Below, piece after piece: positions 1 through 8,087 of a stretch of 8,599 bases of DNA; the stretch's first letter is position 1; every line of letters begins with the position of its first letter. The notes under the pieces were generated by a model. The model worked only from the letters and a program-made list of their open reading frames with translations, searched no databases and had not been told where the DNA came from. A program made the translations under genes and the position numbers. Source of the stretch: Candidatus Thioglobus sp. (GTDB taxonomy: Bacteria; Pseudomonadota; Gammaproteobacteria; PS1; Thioglobaceae); NCBI GenBank assembly GCA_003978285.1, contig QOAB01000089.1, forward strand, positions 1-8,599, written 5' to 3'.

Positions 1-48
1 TATGATCAAATCTTAGTTGGCCGCAAATACCACACATATCAAACTTAG
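1..48 (+). CDS. Possible 3' end of an unrecognised upstream gene (partial)
   Basis: Frame 1 is open from the window edge to a TAG at 46-48 and reads YDQILVGRKYHTYQT, an ordinary-looking residue mix. The other two plus-strand frames stop within the first 15 bases. If real, this is the last 15 codons of a same-strand gene ending 53 bases before leuC, which could place it in the same transcript. Fifteen codons are too few to exclude chance and I do not recognise the product. The alternative is that this is simply leuC upstream DNA. Confidence 0.35.
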   Translation, partial: YDQILVGRKYHTYQT

Positions 49-56
49 AGAGAATG

Positions 57-74
57 TAAAATAAGGCTATTTTA
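57..74. repeat. AT-only 7-bp inverted repeat upstream of leuC
   Basis: TAAAATA (57-63) and TATTTTA (68-74) are perfect reverse complements separated by the 4-base loop AGGC. The repeat ends 27 bases before the leuC ATG. As RNA the stem would be weak because it contains only A-U pairs and lacks a following U-run, so it is not a convincing terminator. As DNA it could be an operator or part of the promoter, since both arms contain -10-like sequences (TAAAAT, TATTTT), but no good -35 partner was found. Chance occurrence in AT-rich DNA is possible. Confidence 0.4.
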
Positions 75-87
75 TCAAGTAATAATC

Positions 88-91
88 AGGA
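88..91 (+). promoter_or_regulatory. Ribosome binding site of leuC
   Basis: AGGA lies 10 bases before the ATG at 102, slightly further than the usual 5-9. The start itself is fixed independently by the conserved LeuC N-terminus ([15 protein letters not shown]). Confidence 0.5.
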
Positions 92-101
92 CTTTAGCGT
101 A

Positions 102-1502
102 ATGGCACAAACACTCTACGATAAATTAATGGCGGCACATGTAGTGCATGAAGAAGCAACCACGGCGCTTATCTATATTGATCGACAGCTGATTCATGAA
201 GTAACTTCGCCTCAAGCCTTTGAAGGTCTGGGAATAGCTGGCAGAAAGCCTTGGCGTCTTGATGCTAATTTGGCTGTGCCAGATCATAATGTACCGACCA
301 CGGAGCGCTCAAGTGGTGTTGCCGGTATTGAAGATCCAATTTCAAAACTACAAATTGAAACGCTGGATAAAAATTGCGAAATATTCGGTATTAATGAAAT
401 CACCATGAATGACGTACGCCAAGGCATTGTGCATGTGGTCGGCCCTGAGCAAGGTGCCACCCTGCCAGGTATGAGTATCGTCTGTGGCGACTCACACACT
501 TCTACTCATGGCGCACTCGGTGCATTGGCTTTTGGTATTGGTACTTCTGAAGTTGAGCACGTACTCGCCACTGGTTGCTTATGGCAATCTAAATCTAAGA
601 ATTTAAAAATCGAAGTGAGTGGCCAATTAAATGAGTTTGTTAGCGCCAAAGATGTGGCACTCTATATTATTGGCCAAATCGGCACAGCAGGAGGTACCGG
701 TTATGCCATTGAGTTTGCCGGTACAACCATTCAAGGTTTAAGTGTTGAGGGGCGTATGACGCTTTGTAACATGGCCATTGAGGCTGGCGCGCGCGTGGGT
801 ATGATAGCTGTTGATGACAAAACCATTGAATACGTTAAAGGCCGCCCAATGGCACCAACGGGCGATGAGTGGAACAAGGCTGTCGAATATTGGCATACCT
901 TACATTCTGATGAAGGTGCTCATTTTGATCAAATTATTAGTATTAACGCTAAAGACATTAAACCCCAAGTTACCTGGGGTACCTCACCAGAAATGGTCAT
1001 TGAGGTGGGTGGCATTGTGCCTGATCCAGATAAAGAAACCGACCCAGTTAAAGCAGAAGGCATTCGTAATGCGCTAAGCTATATCCATCTAAAGGCCAAT
1101 ACACCAATCAACACGGTGAACATTGATAAAGTCTTTATTGGTTCTTGCACCAATTCTCGTATTGAAGATTTGCGTGTGGCTGCTGCGGTCACAAAAGGCA
1201 AACACATTGCCGATAATATCAAACTGGCTTTAGTAGTACCTGGCTCAGGCTTGATTAAAAAACAAGCAGAAGTCGAAGGTTTAGACAAAATATTTACCGA
1301 TGCAGGGTACGAGTGGCGCGAGGCTGGATGTTCTATGTGTCTCGCCATGAATGCTGATAAATTAGAACCTGGAGAGCGTTGTGCATCGACTTCTAATCGT
1401 AACTTTGAAGGTCGTCAAGGACAAGGTTCATTCACTCATTTGGTTAGTCCTGCGATAGCAGCAGCAAGTGCGATTGCCGGTCACTTTTCGGAGGTTAGAT
1501 AA
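102..1502 (+). CDS. leuC: 3-isopropylmalate dehydratase large subunit
   Basis: LeuC is the large subunit of isopropylmalate isomerase. With LeuD it converts 2-isopropylmalate to 3-isopropylmalate in leucine biosynthesis, in the cytoplasm, using a [4Fe-4S] cluster. The 466-residue product has the same length as E. coli LeuC and aligns from end to end by eye. Aconitase-family hallmarks are present: [20 protein letters not shown] near residues 129-148, GSCTNSR at 347-353 and GCSMC at 409-413. C349, C410 and C413 match the three cluster ligands, so the enzyme looks intact. The N-terminus (MAQTLYDKL) matches the E. coli start. Its TAA overlaps the leuD ATG by one base, which implies translational coupling of the two subunits. 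No leucine-rich leader peptide is visible upstream, so attenuation of the enteric type is not evident. The assignment is essentially certain. Confidence 0.98.
   Translation: MAQTLYDKLMAAHVVHEEATTALIYIDRQLIHEVTSPQAFEGLGIAGRKPWRLDANLAVPDHNVPTTERSSGVAGIEDPISKLQIETLDKNCEIFGINEITMNDVRQGIVHVVGPEQGATLPGMSIVCGDSHTSTHGALGALAFGIGTSEVEHVLATGCLWQSKSKNLKIEVSGQLNEFVSAKDVALYIIGQIGTAGGTGYAIEFAGTTIQGLSVEGRMTLCNMAIEAGARVGMIAVDDKTIEYVKGRPMAPTGDEWNKAVEYWHTLHSDEGAHFDQIISINAKDIKPQVTWGTSPEMVIEVGGIVPDPDKETDPVKAEGIRNALSYIHLKANTPINTVNIDKVFIGSCTNSRIEDLRVAAAVTKGKHIADNIKLALVVPGSGLIKKQAEVEGLDKIFTDAGYEWREAGCSMCLAMNADKLEPGERCASTSNRNFEGRQGQGSFTHLVSPAIAAASAIAGHFSEVR
1490..1495 (+). promoter_or_regulatory. Strong Shine-Dalgarno of leuD inside leuC
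   Basis: GGAGGT lies in the last codons of leuC, 6 bases before the leuD ATG at 1502. It is the best ribosome binding site in the window and supports the TAATG start-stop overlap as the true leuD start. Confidence 0.8.
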
Positions 1503-2116
1503 TGGAAAAATTTACTAGCATAACTTCAATTACTGCACCACTAGACAGGGCAAATGTTGATACGGATGCCATTATCCCTAAGCAATTTTTAAAATCCATT
1601 AAACGCTCTGGCTTTGGCCCTAATTTATTTGACGAATGGCGTTATCTTGACCATGGCGAAGTAGGTATGGATAACTCTAAGCGTCCACTTAACAAAGATT
1701 TTGTACTTAATCAACCAGAATACCAAGGTGCACAAATACTACTTACGCGTGAAAATTTTGGCTGTGGCTCATCACGCGAGCACGCGCCCTGGGCATTAGA
1801 GGATTATGGCTTTAGAGTGATTATTGCACCAAGCTTTGCTGATATTTTTTATAACAACTGTTTTAAAAACGGCATCCTTCCGATTATGCAAGACAATAAT
1901 ATTATGGATGAGTTATTTAATTTTAAAGGTGAAATCACCATTGACCTTGAATCACAAAGTATTGATGCTAATGGTAAAACCTATACTTTTGAAGTAGATG
2001 CTGAGCGCAAAAGACGTCTACTCAATGGCTTGGATGATATTGGCCTTACACTGCAATATAAAGATGAGATAAAATCATTCGAAAAGACTTACTTTAAAAA
2101 ATATTCTTGGCTATGA
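1502..2116 (+). CDS. leuD: 3-isopropylmalate dehydratase small subunit
   Basis: LeuD is the small subunit (swivel domain) that completes the LeuCD isomerase active site. The 204-residue product is close to the 201 residues of E. coli LeuD. It carries the family signatures [19 protein letters not shown] near residues 13-31, [16 protein letters not shown] at 84-99 and [21 protein letters not shown] shortly after. The loop before DFVLN is some residues longer than in E. coli ([15 protein letters not shown]), as I recall for many other gammaproteobacteria. The start is supported by the strong GGAGGT and by coupling to leuC. The 3' end overlaps ruvA by four bases (ATGA, 2113-2116). No leuB follows, unlike the common leuCDB order. 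Confidence 0.97.
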   Translation: MEKFTSITSITAPLDRANVDTDAIIPKQFLKSIKRSGFGPNLFDEWRYLDHGEVGMDNSKRPLNKDFVLNQPEYQGAQILLTRENFGCGSSREHAPWALEDYGFRVIIAPSFADIFYNNCFKNGILPIMQDNNIMDELFNFKGEITIDLESQSIDANGKTYTFEVDAERKRRLLNGLDDIGLTLQYKDEIKSFEKTYFKKYSWL

Positions 2117-2700
2117 TTGGACGACTCAGCGGAAAAATTCTAGAAAAAAACCCACCTGAAATTCTGTTAGAAGTGGGTGGTATCGGTTATGAAATCTTGT
2201 GCCCTATGTCGACTTTCTACGAAATGGGTACTGACACTAACTTGATGTTGCATACGCATCTCCAAGTTAAAGAAGATGCACACACCTTATACGGTTTTAT
2301 TTCCAAAGACGAAAAAACCTTATTTAGAGAATTAATCAGAGTTAATGGTATTGGTCCTAAAGTAGCGCTTGCCATTCTTTCCCATTTAAATATCGCCTCG
2401 TTGATGAATGCAGTCGCCATGGAAGATGATGTACTACTGGCAAAAACCCCAGGCATTGGCAAAAAAACAGCACAAAAACTCATTGTCGAGCTTAAAGATC
2501 GATTAGAAAAAATAGAACTTAGTAGTACAAAATATCAAAAAATTACGGCAAGTAATACTAACCCAAACACTCAAAAAGCATCAAGTGCACTACAAGCGCT
2601 GGGCTTTAAAGTGAAAGAAGCTGATAGAATGCTGAATGCTATTAATGATGACACACTAACAACCGAAGAATTAATTCGTCTAGCCTTGCAAAACAAGTAA
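2113..2700 (+). CDS. ruvA: Holliday junction branch migration protein RuvA
   Basis: RuvA binds four-way DNA junctions as a tetramer and loads the RuvB helicase for branch migration in recombinational repair. The 195-residue product resembles E. coli RuvA (203 residues) throughout. It has an N-terminal OB-fold ([20 protein letters not shown], to about residue 62) and the acidic pin pair E54-D55 in [11 protein letters not shown]. Two helix-hairpin-helix motifs follow: [12 protein letters not shown] from residue 78 and [12 protein letters not shown] from 112. A polar linker leads to the RuvB-contacting domain III (about 150-195, [19 protein letters not shown]). I chose the ATG at 2113 because MIGRL is the conserved start. 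A TTG at 2107 would add two residues but fits the family less well. There is no clear Shine-Dalgarno, and the ATGA overlap suggests that ribosomes terminating leuD start ruvA. The usual partners ruvC and ruvB are not adjacent. Confidence 0.96.
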   Translation: MIGRLSGKILEKNPPEILLEVGGIGYEILCPMSTFYEMGTDTNLMLHTHLQVKEDAHTLYGFISKDEKTLFRELIRVNGIGPKVALAILSHLNIASLMNAVAMEDDVLLAKTPGIGKKTAQKLIVELKDRLEKIELSSTKYQKITASNTNPNTQKASSALQALGFKVKEADRMLNAINDDTLTTEELIRLALQNK

Positions 2701-2716
2701 GCCCTCACAAAATTTA

Positions 2717-2735
2717 AGCTTGCTATAATCAAGCT
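2717..2735. repeat. 6-bp inverted repeat enclosing the -10 element and abutting the start codon
   Basis: AGCTTG (2717-2722) and CAAGCT (2730-2735) are perfect reverse complements. The 7-base loop is CTATAAT, which contains the -10 hexamer. The right arm ends one base before the ATG at 2736. As DNA this could be an operator covering the promoter. As RNA from ruvA read-through it would form a small hairpin exactly where a Shine-Dalgarno would sit. There is no U-run after it, so a terminator is unlikely. Confidence 0.55.
2721..2729 (+). promoter_or_regulatory. Extended -10 promoter of the DUF255/DsbD-like gene
   Basis: TGCTATAAT is a perfect TGN-TATAAT extended -10. No recognisable -35 lies 16-18 bases upstream, which this promoter class tolerates. 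With the last T at -7, transcription would start at 2736, the A of the start codon, giving a leaderless mRNA. No Shine-Dalgarno is visible before 2736, which is consistent. The position is inferred from sequence only. Confidence 0.55.
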
Positions 2736-5006
2736 ATGTTTAGAATATTCATCTCTTTGATTTTTCTACCCATCTTGGCATGGGCACATCCTGCAATGGA
2801 ATTAGAACAAGCCTACCTCGATAAAGGCAAAGACTACACGCCTAGAACTCAGCATCTTGATAAACAAGGTCGTGCTAAATTTGTCAATCATTTAATCTTA
2901 GAATCTTCACCTTACTTATTACAGCATGCGCACAACCCGGTCAATTGGTACGGGTTTTCAGATGAGGCCTTTGATAAAGCCAAGGCAGAAAATAAGCCAA
3001 TTTTTATTTCCATTGGTTATGCCACTTGCCATTGGTGTCACGTCATGGAAGAAGAGAGCTTTGATGATGTCGAAGTGGCAAAATTCCTTAATAAACATTT
3101 TATTTCCATTAAGGTTGACCGTGAAATACGTCCTGATGTCGATGCAACTTATATGAACGTGTCTCAATTGATTAACGGCTCAGGTGGTTGGCCACTTAAT
3201 GCGGTGATATTGCCAGATGGTAAGGCGTTTTTTGCAGGTACTTATTTTCCCAAACCTCAATTATTAGACATACTTTCACAAATACAAACGCTTTGGAAAA
3301 ATGAAAAAAATAGCGTTATTAATCAAGCCAATAAGATTGACAATATCTTAAATAAAGTCGAGACTAAAACGCAGGGTGATATTGATAAATCTATTATCCC
3401 TAAAGCGATTCAAGCCTTACTGAGTAACTTCGATGAAATGGAAGGTGGTTTTGGTGAAGCGCCAAAATTCCCACATGAGTCTATGTTATTACTACTGATA
3501 GACGAGCAAAAACGCAACCCAAATGATGAGCAACTCAATGCCATCACCACAACACTTGACATTATGGCTAGTGGTGGATTCTATGATACGACAGGTGGTG
3601 GTTTTCATCGTTACTCTACAGACAACACTTGGCTAATACCGCATTTTGAAAAAATGCTTTATAACCAAGCACAACTATCATTAGTCTATACCCGTGCTTA
3701 CCAACTCACACATAAGCCACTTTATAGGCGTATTGCACAACAAACATTGGATTATGTCTTAAAAGAAATGCAAGATAAAAATGGTGGTTTTTTCTCAGCC
3801 ACTGATGCAGACTCTGAGGGTGAAGAAGGTACTTTCTTTGTTTGGTCAATAGACGAGATAAAGACTATTCTGAATAAAGATGAATTTAAGCACTTTAATC
3901 AGTGGTTTGACTTATCATCACACACTGATTTTGAAGGCAATCATGTTATTCGTTTTAAGGATATTAATGACGTTAATGTAGATGACTATAAGAAAATTGA
4001 TGGGTTGCTTGCTAAATTATATAACGTCAGAATTAAAAGAGAGCCCCCACTCACCGACAATAAAGTTTTACTTTCTTGGAATGCACTGATGGTTCCTAGC
4101 TTAATTGAAGCAGGAAAGGTTTTTAATGAAGAAAAATACACAACTGCTGGTTTAGCCTTAGCAGACCGCTTAGAATCATTCAATAAAAACAGTCAGCTTT
4201 ATCGAGTATCCATTAACAATAAGCTTGAAACAAACGCGCTATTCGAAGACTACGCTTATTTGGCTAATGCTTATTTGTCCGTATTCGATCAAACACGTGA
4301 AAAAATTTGGTTAAACAGAGTGGTCCAATTGGTTAATACCATGAACGAGAAATTTTGGGATAAAGAGCGGTTTGGTTACAACATGACCAACGACAACAAA
4401 TACTTAAATACTCGCTACAAAGAATCCTATGATGGCGCTATTCCATCTGCTAACGGCATAGCTTACCAAGTATTGGTTAAACTAAATAATAGAACAACCG
4501 AGCCATCATTCATTCAACGAGCTGAGAAATTATTGGGTGCTTTTTCAGCTGATATCAGCCAAGATCCTTATTCTTATAGCTCGTTTATTTTAGGCTTTAA
4601 CAATGCTATTTTTACTGAGATAGCCAATGTTCAATATGCTTATCAGGGTCGTATTCGTGTGCATACACAAACACTCAAAGATAACGAAATTTCCATCAAC
4701 TTGGATCTAAATCCACTTTGGCATATCAACTCTAACCAGCCGTTACAAGACTCATTAATTGCTACTGAAATAACCAATCTAGATACTCAAAATTGGACTA
4801 TTGAGAACTCAACCTATCCACAAGGTGAGTTGGCTAAATTGGGTTTTTCAAAAGATCGAATTTCAATTTATAAAGATCAAGCAAAAATTGGGCTCAAACT
4901 AAAACAACACTCAAAAACCTACATAACACCAACACTCTTGTTGACTTTACAAGCTTGCAGTGACAAGGTGTGTCTACCGCCCACCACAATAACTTTAAAA
5001 CCTTAA
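2736..5006 (+). CDS. Exported DUF255 thioredoxin-like protein fused to a DsbD N-terminal-like domain
   Basis: This 756-residue protein begins with a signal peptide (hydrophobic [13 protein letters not shown], likely cleavage after A17), so a periplasmic location is inferred. Residues about 50-190 form the DUF255/SPATA20/YyaL thioredoxin-like domain: [18 protein letters not shown], then a C98-H-W-C101-H102 site in [15 protein letters not shown] and [10 protein letters not shown]. Residues about 200-625 match the family's six-hairpin glycosidase-like part: [10 protein letters not shown] (237-246), HFEKMLYNQ (303-311), DADSEGEEG (357-365), SWNALM (447-452) and a PSANG motif (570-574). Residues about 635-756 are extra and resemble the DsbD N-terminal (DsbD-alpha) domain: WHINSNQP at 662-669 and a C741-X4-C746 pair followed by LPP. 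Family members as I know them are mostly about 670-700 residues and lack this tail. A periplasmic thiol-disulfide exchange role is inferred; the substrate is unknown. The ATG at 2736 has no Shine-Dalgarno but starts the signal peptide. The stop overlaps that of the convergent RND gene. Confidence 0.9.
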   Translation: MFRIFISLIFLPILAWAHPAMELEQAYLDKGKDYTPRTQHLDKQGRAKFVNHLILESSPYLLQHAHNPVNWYGFSDEAFDKAKAENKPIFISIGYATCHWCHVMEEESFDDVEVAKFLNKHFISIKVDREIRPDVDATYMNVSQLINGSGGWPLNAVILPDGKAFFAGTYFPKPQLLDILSQIQTLWKNEKNSVINQANKIDNILNKVETKTQGDIDKSIIPKAIQALLSNFDEMEGGFGEAPKFPHESMLLLLIDEQKRNPNDEQLNAITTTLDIMASGGFYDTTGGGFHRYSTDNTWLIPHFEKMLYNQAQLSLVYTRAYQLTHKPLYRRIAQQTLDYVLKEMQDKNGGFFSATDADSEGEEGTFFVWSIDEIKTILNKDEFKHFNQWFDLSSHTDFEGNHVIRFKDINDVNVDDYKKIDGLLAKLYNVRIKREPPLTDNKVLLSWNALMVPSLIEAGKVFNEEKYTTAGLALADRLESFNKNSQLYRVSINNKLETNALFEDYAYLANAYLSVFDQTREKIWLNRVVQLVNTMNEKFWDKERFGYNMTNDNKYLNTRYKESYDGAIPSANGIAYQVLVKLNNRTTEPSFIQRAEKLLGAFSADISQDPYSYSSFILGFNNAIFTEIANVQYAYQGRIRVHTQTLKDNEISINLDLNPLWHINSNQPLQDSLIATEITNLDTQNWTIENSTYPQGELAKLGFSKDRISIYKDQAKIGLKLKQHSKTYITPTLLLTLQACSDKVCLPPTTITLKP

Positions 5007-8000
5007 GTAGTCTTGCCTAAACGTTTTACCCCAAAATCATGGTTAATCAAATATAAGCAAGGTAGTAATACCAACGTCATTACCGTACCAAACAATAAGC
5101 CATAACCCAACGAGAGTGCCATCGGTTGTAAGATATAGTCAGTACCGCCAATACCATAAGCCAGTGGTATCACCCCTGCCAAAGTAGTGAGTGTTGTTAG
5201 TACGACGGCGCGTAAGCGGTCTTTCGCCCCTTTAACAACAAACCCATGCGCCGAAGTCGTGGTATCAACGACCTTTGCTTTTAAATAATTCAGATGTGAA
5301 ACCAGTACTAAGGAGTCATTCACAATCACCCCTACTAATGCCAACGTGCCCAAAATCGCAAAAAAGCTTAAGGTTTCACCATGCAAGAAAAATGCCCAAA
5401 TCACACCAATAACTGAAAAAGGAATGGCGCTCAGCACCAATAATGGCTGAGTATAAGAGTTAAACAATAACACCAACAACAGAAAAATACCAAAAATTGC
5501 CATCACGAACGCTTGCTTAAAGCTATCCATCGATTGCATAGTTTCTTTAGCACCACCTTCTTTAATCACACGAATATTTGGGAAGTTACTCATCAAATCT
5601 AAACGCTCTAAAGCTTCATCCATCACCCTGCTTACGGTGGTAATTTCATCATCAACACTACCACTAACCAAAGTAGATCGTTGTCCGTTAAAGTGATTAA
5701 AATCTGGTTCACCTTCAATTTGTCGAATGCTGGAGAATTGTGAAATCGGCACTAAATGGCCTTTACGATTATTCACCTTTAAAGATTGAATAAAATCTTG
5801 TGAATGCAAGCCATCGCCAAAATAAATTCTAAAATTCACATCATTTTGACCATCGCGCATATTGGTAACATCAATACCAGTAAAGGCTGTTTTTAGATAC
5901 TGACTAACCACAGAAAAGTCGATTTCCAATCGGGCCATTTTTTCAAAATCAAGCACCACTTCAATACGTGCTTTCCCTGGCTCATCATCGCGATTAACAT
6001 TGTCCAATCCATCGATTGATGACAAAATTTCCTCTAACTGATCAGCGGCAACTTGACGCTGAATATGATCACTACCCACTAAATTAATCTCCACATCCTC
6101 GCCTTGTGGTGGACCAGGACGTCTAATGGAAAATTTGAGTTTTTCAGCTGCGGTAATTTCACCCACTCTCGCCTTGAGTTGCTTGAGTAACGCTTTAGAG
6201 GTTTGAGTCCTCTCACTCGACGGGGACAGTTCAATAGTGAACCTGGCTACGTGGGTAAAATATTTACCCACATCAGAGGTAATTGATTCTAAGTCTTCAC
6301 CTACAACCTTACTAATCAATGTTTCTATTTGCTCACTAACCGATTCAGTATAACCAAGCGAGCTACCTGCAGGCATTTGTAATCTAGCACTAATGGTATC
6401 TACACCAATTGCAGGAAATAAAACAAACTTCATGTTGGTCTTAGCAAAATATAAAGAAGCCGCCAACATCAATGCGAACACTATCACCACCATATAACGC
6501 CACTTAAGCACAGTACTTAAAAAACCTACGAACCAAACTTCTACTGCATCAAACCAGTGGCTGCTTTTAATCTTTTCGTGTGAACTTGCCAAATGCGCCG
6601 GCAAAGCAATAGACACCTCTAAAAATGACAACAGCAAAGCAAAAATCACCACAATTGGAATCACATAAATAAACTTACCCATGGTGCCTTCCATTAAGAA
6701 CATCGATGAAAACGCTAAGATAGTTGTTAAAATAGTGGTAATCACCGGCATAATCACGTGTTTAAAGCCCCGTGTTGCCGCCTCGAATCGATCCTCTCCA
6801 CGTTGTTTGTGGTGGTGAATACTCTCTGCCACAATAATAGAGTCATCTACCACAATACCCAATACTAGAATCATTGCTGCCAATGAAACTAGGTTAATAG
6901 TCTCACCACTTGCACCCAATAGTGCCACCGTACCCAATAGGCTTACCGGCAAACTAACTGCCACCCAAAAAGCAGTTTTAAATGAGAGAAAAGCACCTAA
7001 TACAATTAGCACCAACAGCAAGCCCATCATGCCATTATTGGTCACAATCTTTAAGCGATTACGTACATATTTAGACATGTCTGAGGAATAAAAAATCTGG
7101 AGTTGATGGTCATACTTACCATTGAGCTCGGTAATTTTTTCTTTAACCAAGTCAACCGTGGTGATGACATCGGCTTGGGCTTGCTTTCGTACCCGTAAAA
7201 TAAAGCCTTTTTTGCCATTCACACGAATGATAGATTTCTCCTCAACATTGCCACTTTCAATCTGAGCAATGTCTTTTAGACGAACAACGGGCCCCTCAAA
7301 AGTTGACTTGATAATCACATCACCCACTGATTCAGCTTGATCAAACTTAGCTAGCACCACAATGATTTTTTCATCCCTTTCGCTGTGATTTTGCCCAACG
7401 GTATAACGTGCATTGCGTTTAGCAATAGAATCTATAATTTGTGGTAAAGAAAGTTTGTGCTGATAAAGCTTGTTTGGATTGATTCTAATTTGTATTTCTC
7501 GATCTAAATAACCATCCTTAACCACTTCGGAAACACCGTCAACCAACTCAAGAGAATCAGCAAAATTGTCAGTAATTTGTCTTAGCTCAGCATAAGATAA
7601 ATCTGGGGCACCAATGCTAATTTTAATAATGCTTTTTCTAGAAGTTTTCTGGTCGCGCACATTAGGCAAGTTAGTCACTTCAGCTGGTAAAGATTTAATG
7701 CGATTAACTGCATTTCTAATGTCTTGTTTGAGTGTATCAATATCGCCCACATCTTGGGACAAAGTCACTGTAATACTGGAACGCCCTTCTCGAGAAACCG
7801 AAACAAACTTCTCAATACCTGAGATATTGCTGAGCTCATCTTCAATGAGGTTGGTGACATTTTGCTCAACATCTTCGGGTGACGCGCCTGGATAAGCCGT
7901 TGAAATAGACATGACTTCAAAGTCAACTGCTGGGAATTGGTCTCGTTGAATACTGCTAAGCGCCAATAGACCGATCGCGATAACACTCACGGTAAAAACT

Positions 8001-8047
8001 AAGGCTAGTTTTTTTTGCCTAACAAAGAAATTAAGGATACTGTCCAT
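5003..8047 (-). CDS. RND-family (AcrB-type) efflux transporter permease
   Basis: This inner-membrane proton-driven RND pump is 1014 residues, near AcrB's 1049. The fold repeats twice: TM1 at about 13-32, a large periplasmic porter loop ([10 protein letters not shown], about 52-61), TM2-TM6 at about 339-485, TM7 at about 516-536, a second porter loop, and TM8-TM12 at about 846-1001. TM4 carries the proton-relay pair D401-D402 in [13 protein letters not shown], equivalent to AcrB D407-D408. In TM10 the AcrB Lys940 position appears to be N910, followed by D911 ([14 protein letters not shown]), which I recall from a divergent AcrB-like subgroup. The substrate cannot be read from the sequence. No membrane-fusion adaptor or TolC-like gene is adjacent, so partners would be encoded elsewhere. 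It lies 40 bases downstream of typA on the same strand and has its own putative promoter. An A8 run near its 5' end (codons 11-14) is a possible slippage site. Confidence 0.93.
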   Translation of the reverse strand: MDSILNFFVRQKKLALVFTVSVIAIGLLALSSIQRDQFPAVDFEVMSISTAYPGASPEDVEQNVTNLIEDELSNISGIEKFVSVSREGRSSITVTLSQDVGDIDTLKQDIRNAVNRIKSLPAEVTNLPNVRDQKTSRKSIIKISIGAPDLSYAELRQITDNFADSLELVDGVSEVVKDGYLDREIQIRINPNKLYQHKLSLPQIIDSIAKRNARYTVGQNHSERDEKIIVVLAKFDQAESVGDVIIKSTFEGPVVRLKDIAQIESGNVEEKSIIRVNGKKGFILRVRKQAQADVITTVDLVKEKITELNGKYDHQLQIFYSSDMSKYVRNRLKIVTNNGMMGLLLVLIVLGAFLSFKTAFWVAVSLPVSLLGTVALLGASGETINLVSLAAMILVLGIVVDDSIIVAESIHHHKQRGEDRFEAATRGFKHVIMPVITTILTTILAFSSMFLMEGTMGKFIYVIPIVVIFALLLSFLEVSIALPAHLASSHEKIKSSHWFDAVEVWFVGFLSTVLKWRYMVVIVFALMLAASLYFAKTNMKFVLFPAIGVDTISARLQMPAGSSLGYTESVSEQIETLISKVVGEDLESITSDVGKYFTHVARFTIELSPSSERTQTSKALLKQLKARVGEITAAEKLKFSIRRPGPPQGEDVEINLVGSDHIQRQVAADQLEEILSSIDGLDNVNRDDEPGKARIEVVLDFEKMARLEIDFSVVSQYLKTAFTGIDVTNMRDGQNDVNFRIYFGDGLHSQDFIQSLKVNNRKGHLVPISQFSSIRQIEGEPDFNHFNGQRSTLVSGSVDDEITTVSRVMDEALERLDLMSNFPNIRVIKEGGAKETMQSMDSFKQAFVMAIFGIFLLLVLLFNSYTQPLLVLSAIPFSVIGVIWAFFLHGETLSFFAILGTLALVGVIVNDSLVLVSHLNYLKAKVVDTTTSAHGFVVKGAKDRLRAVVLTTLTTLAGVIPLAYGIGGTDYILQPMALSLGYGLLFGTVMTLVLLPCLYLINHDFGVKRLGKTT

Positions 8048-8055
8048 AATGGATT

Positions 8056-8064
8056 AGTATACCA
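8056..8064 (-). promoter_or_regulatory. Putative extended -10 promoter of the RND gene
   Basis: Reading the minus strand, TGG-TATACT matches an extended -10 (TGN plus five of six TATAAT bases). It lies within the 40-base typA-RND gap, and no good -35 is seen. Placing the final T at -7 puts the start site at 8049, only two bases before the ATG at 8047. No Shine-Dalgarno precedes that ATG. The TATACT also overlaps a GTATAC palindrome (8057-8062). Read-through from typA is an alternative, since no terminator separates the genes. Confidence 0.45.
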
Positions 8065-8087
8065 ACAGTAACCCTGTGTTTTGTTTT

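Noticed and set aside
284..1348. Antisense and alternate-frame open stretches within leuC (284-499 minus, 811-1077 plus, 1079-1348 minus)
   Set aside because: They lie wholly inside the intact, highly conserved leuC, have no recognisable product or ribosome binding site, and are shadows of its codon pattern.
2107..2112. TTG at 2107 as the ruvA start
   Set aside because: It would add only two residues before the conserved MIGRL start. The ATG at 2113 fits the family and the ATGA overlap with leuD.
2217..4183. Other-frame open stretches inside ruvA and the DUF255 gene (2217-2483 minus, 2926-3156 plus, 2958-3167 minus, 3986-4183 minus)
   Set aside because: All are contained in well-supported genes, are short, and show no family features.
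4996..5028. Possible bidirectional terminator formed by TAAAAC and GTTTTA around the convergent stops
   Set aside because: The 6-bp arms are separated by 21 bases and are mostly A-T. There is no GC-rich stem or U-run in the expected place, so chance is more likely.
7614..7986. Open stretches at 7614-7895 plus and 7765-7986 minus
   Set aside because: They are alternate frames within the N-terminal coding part of the RND transporter, whose reading frame is intact and conserved.
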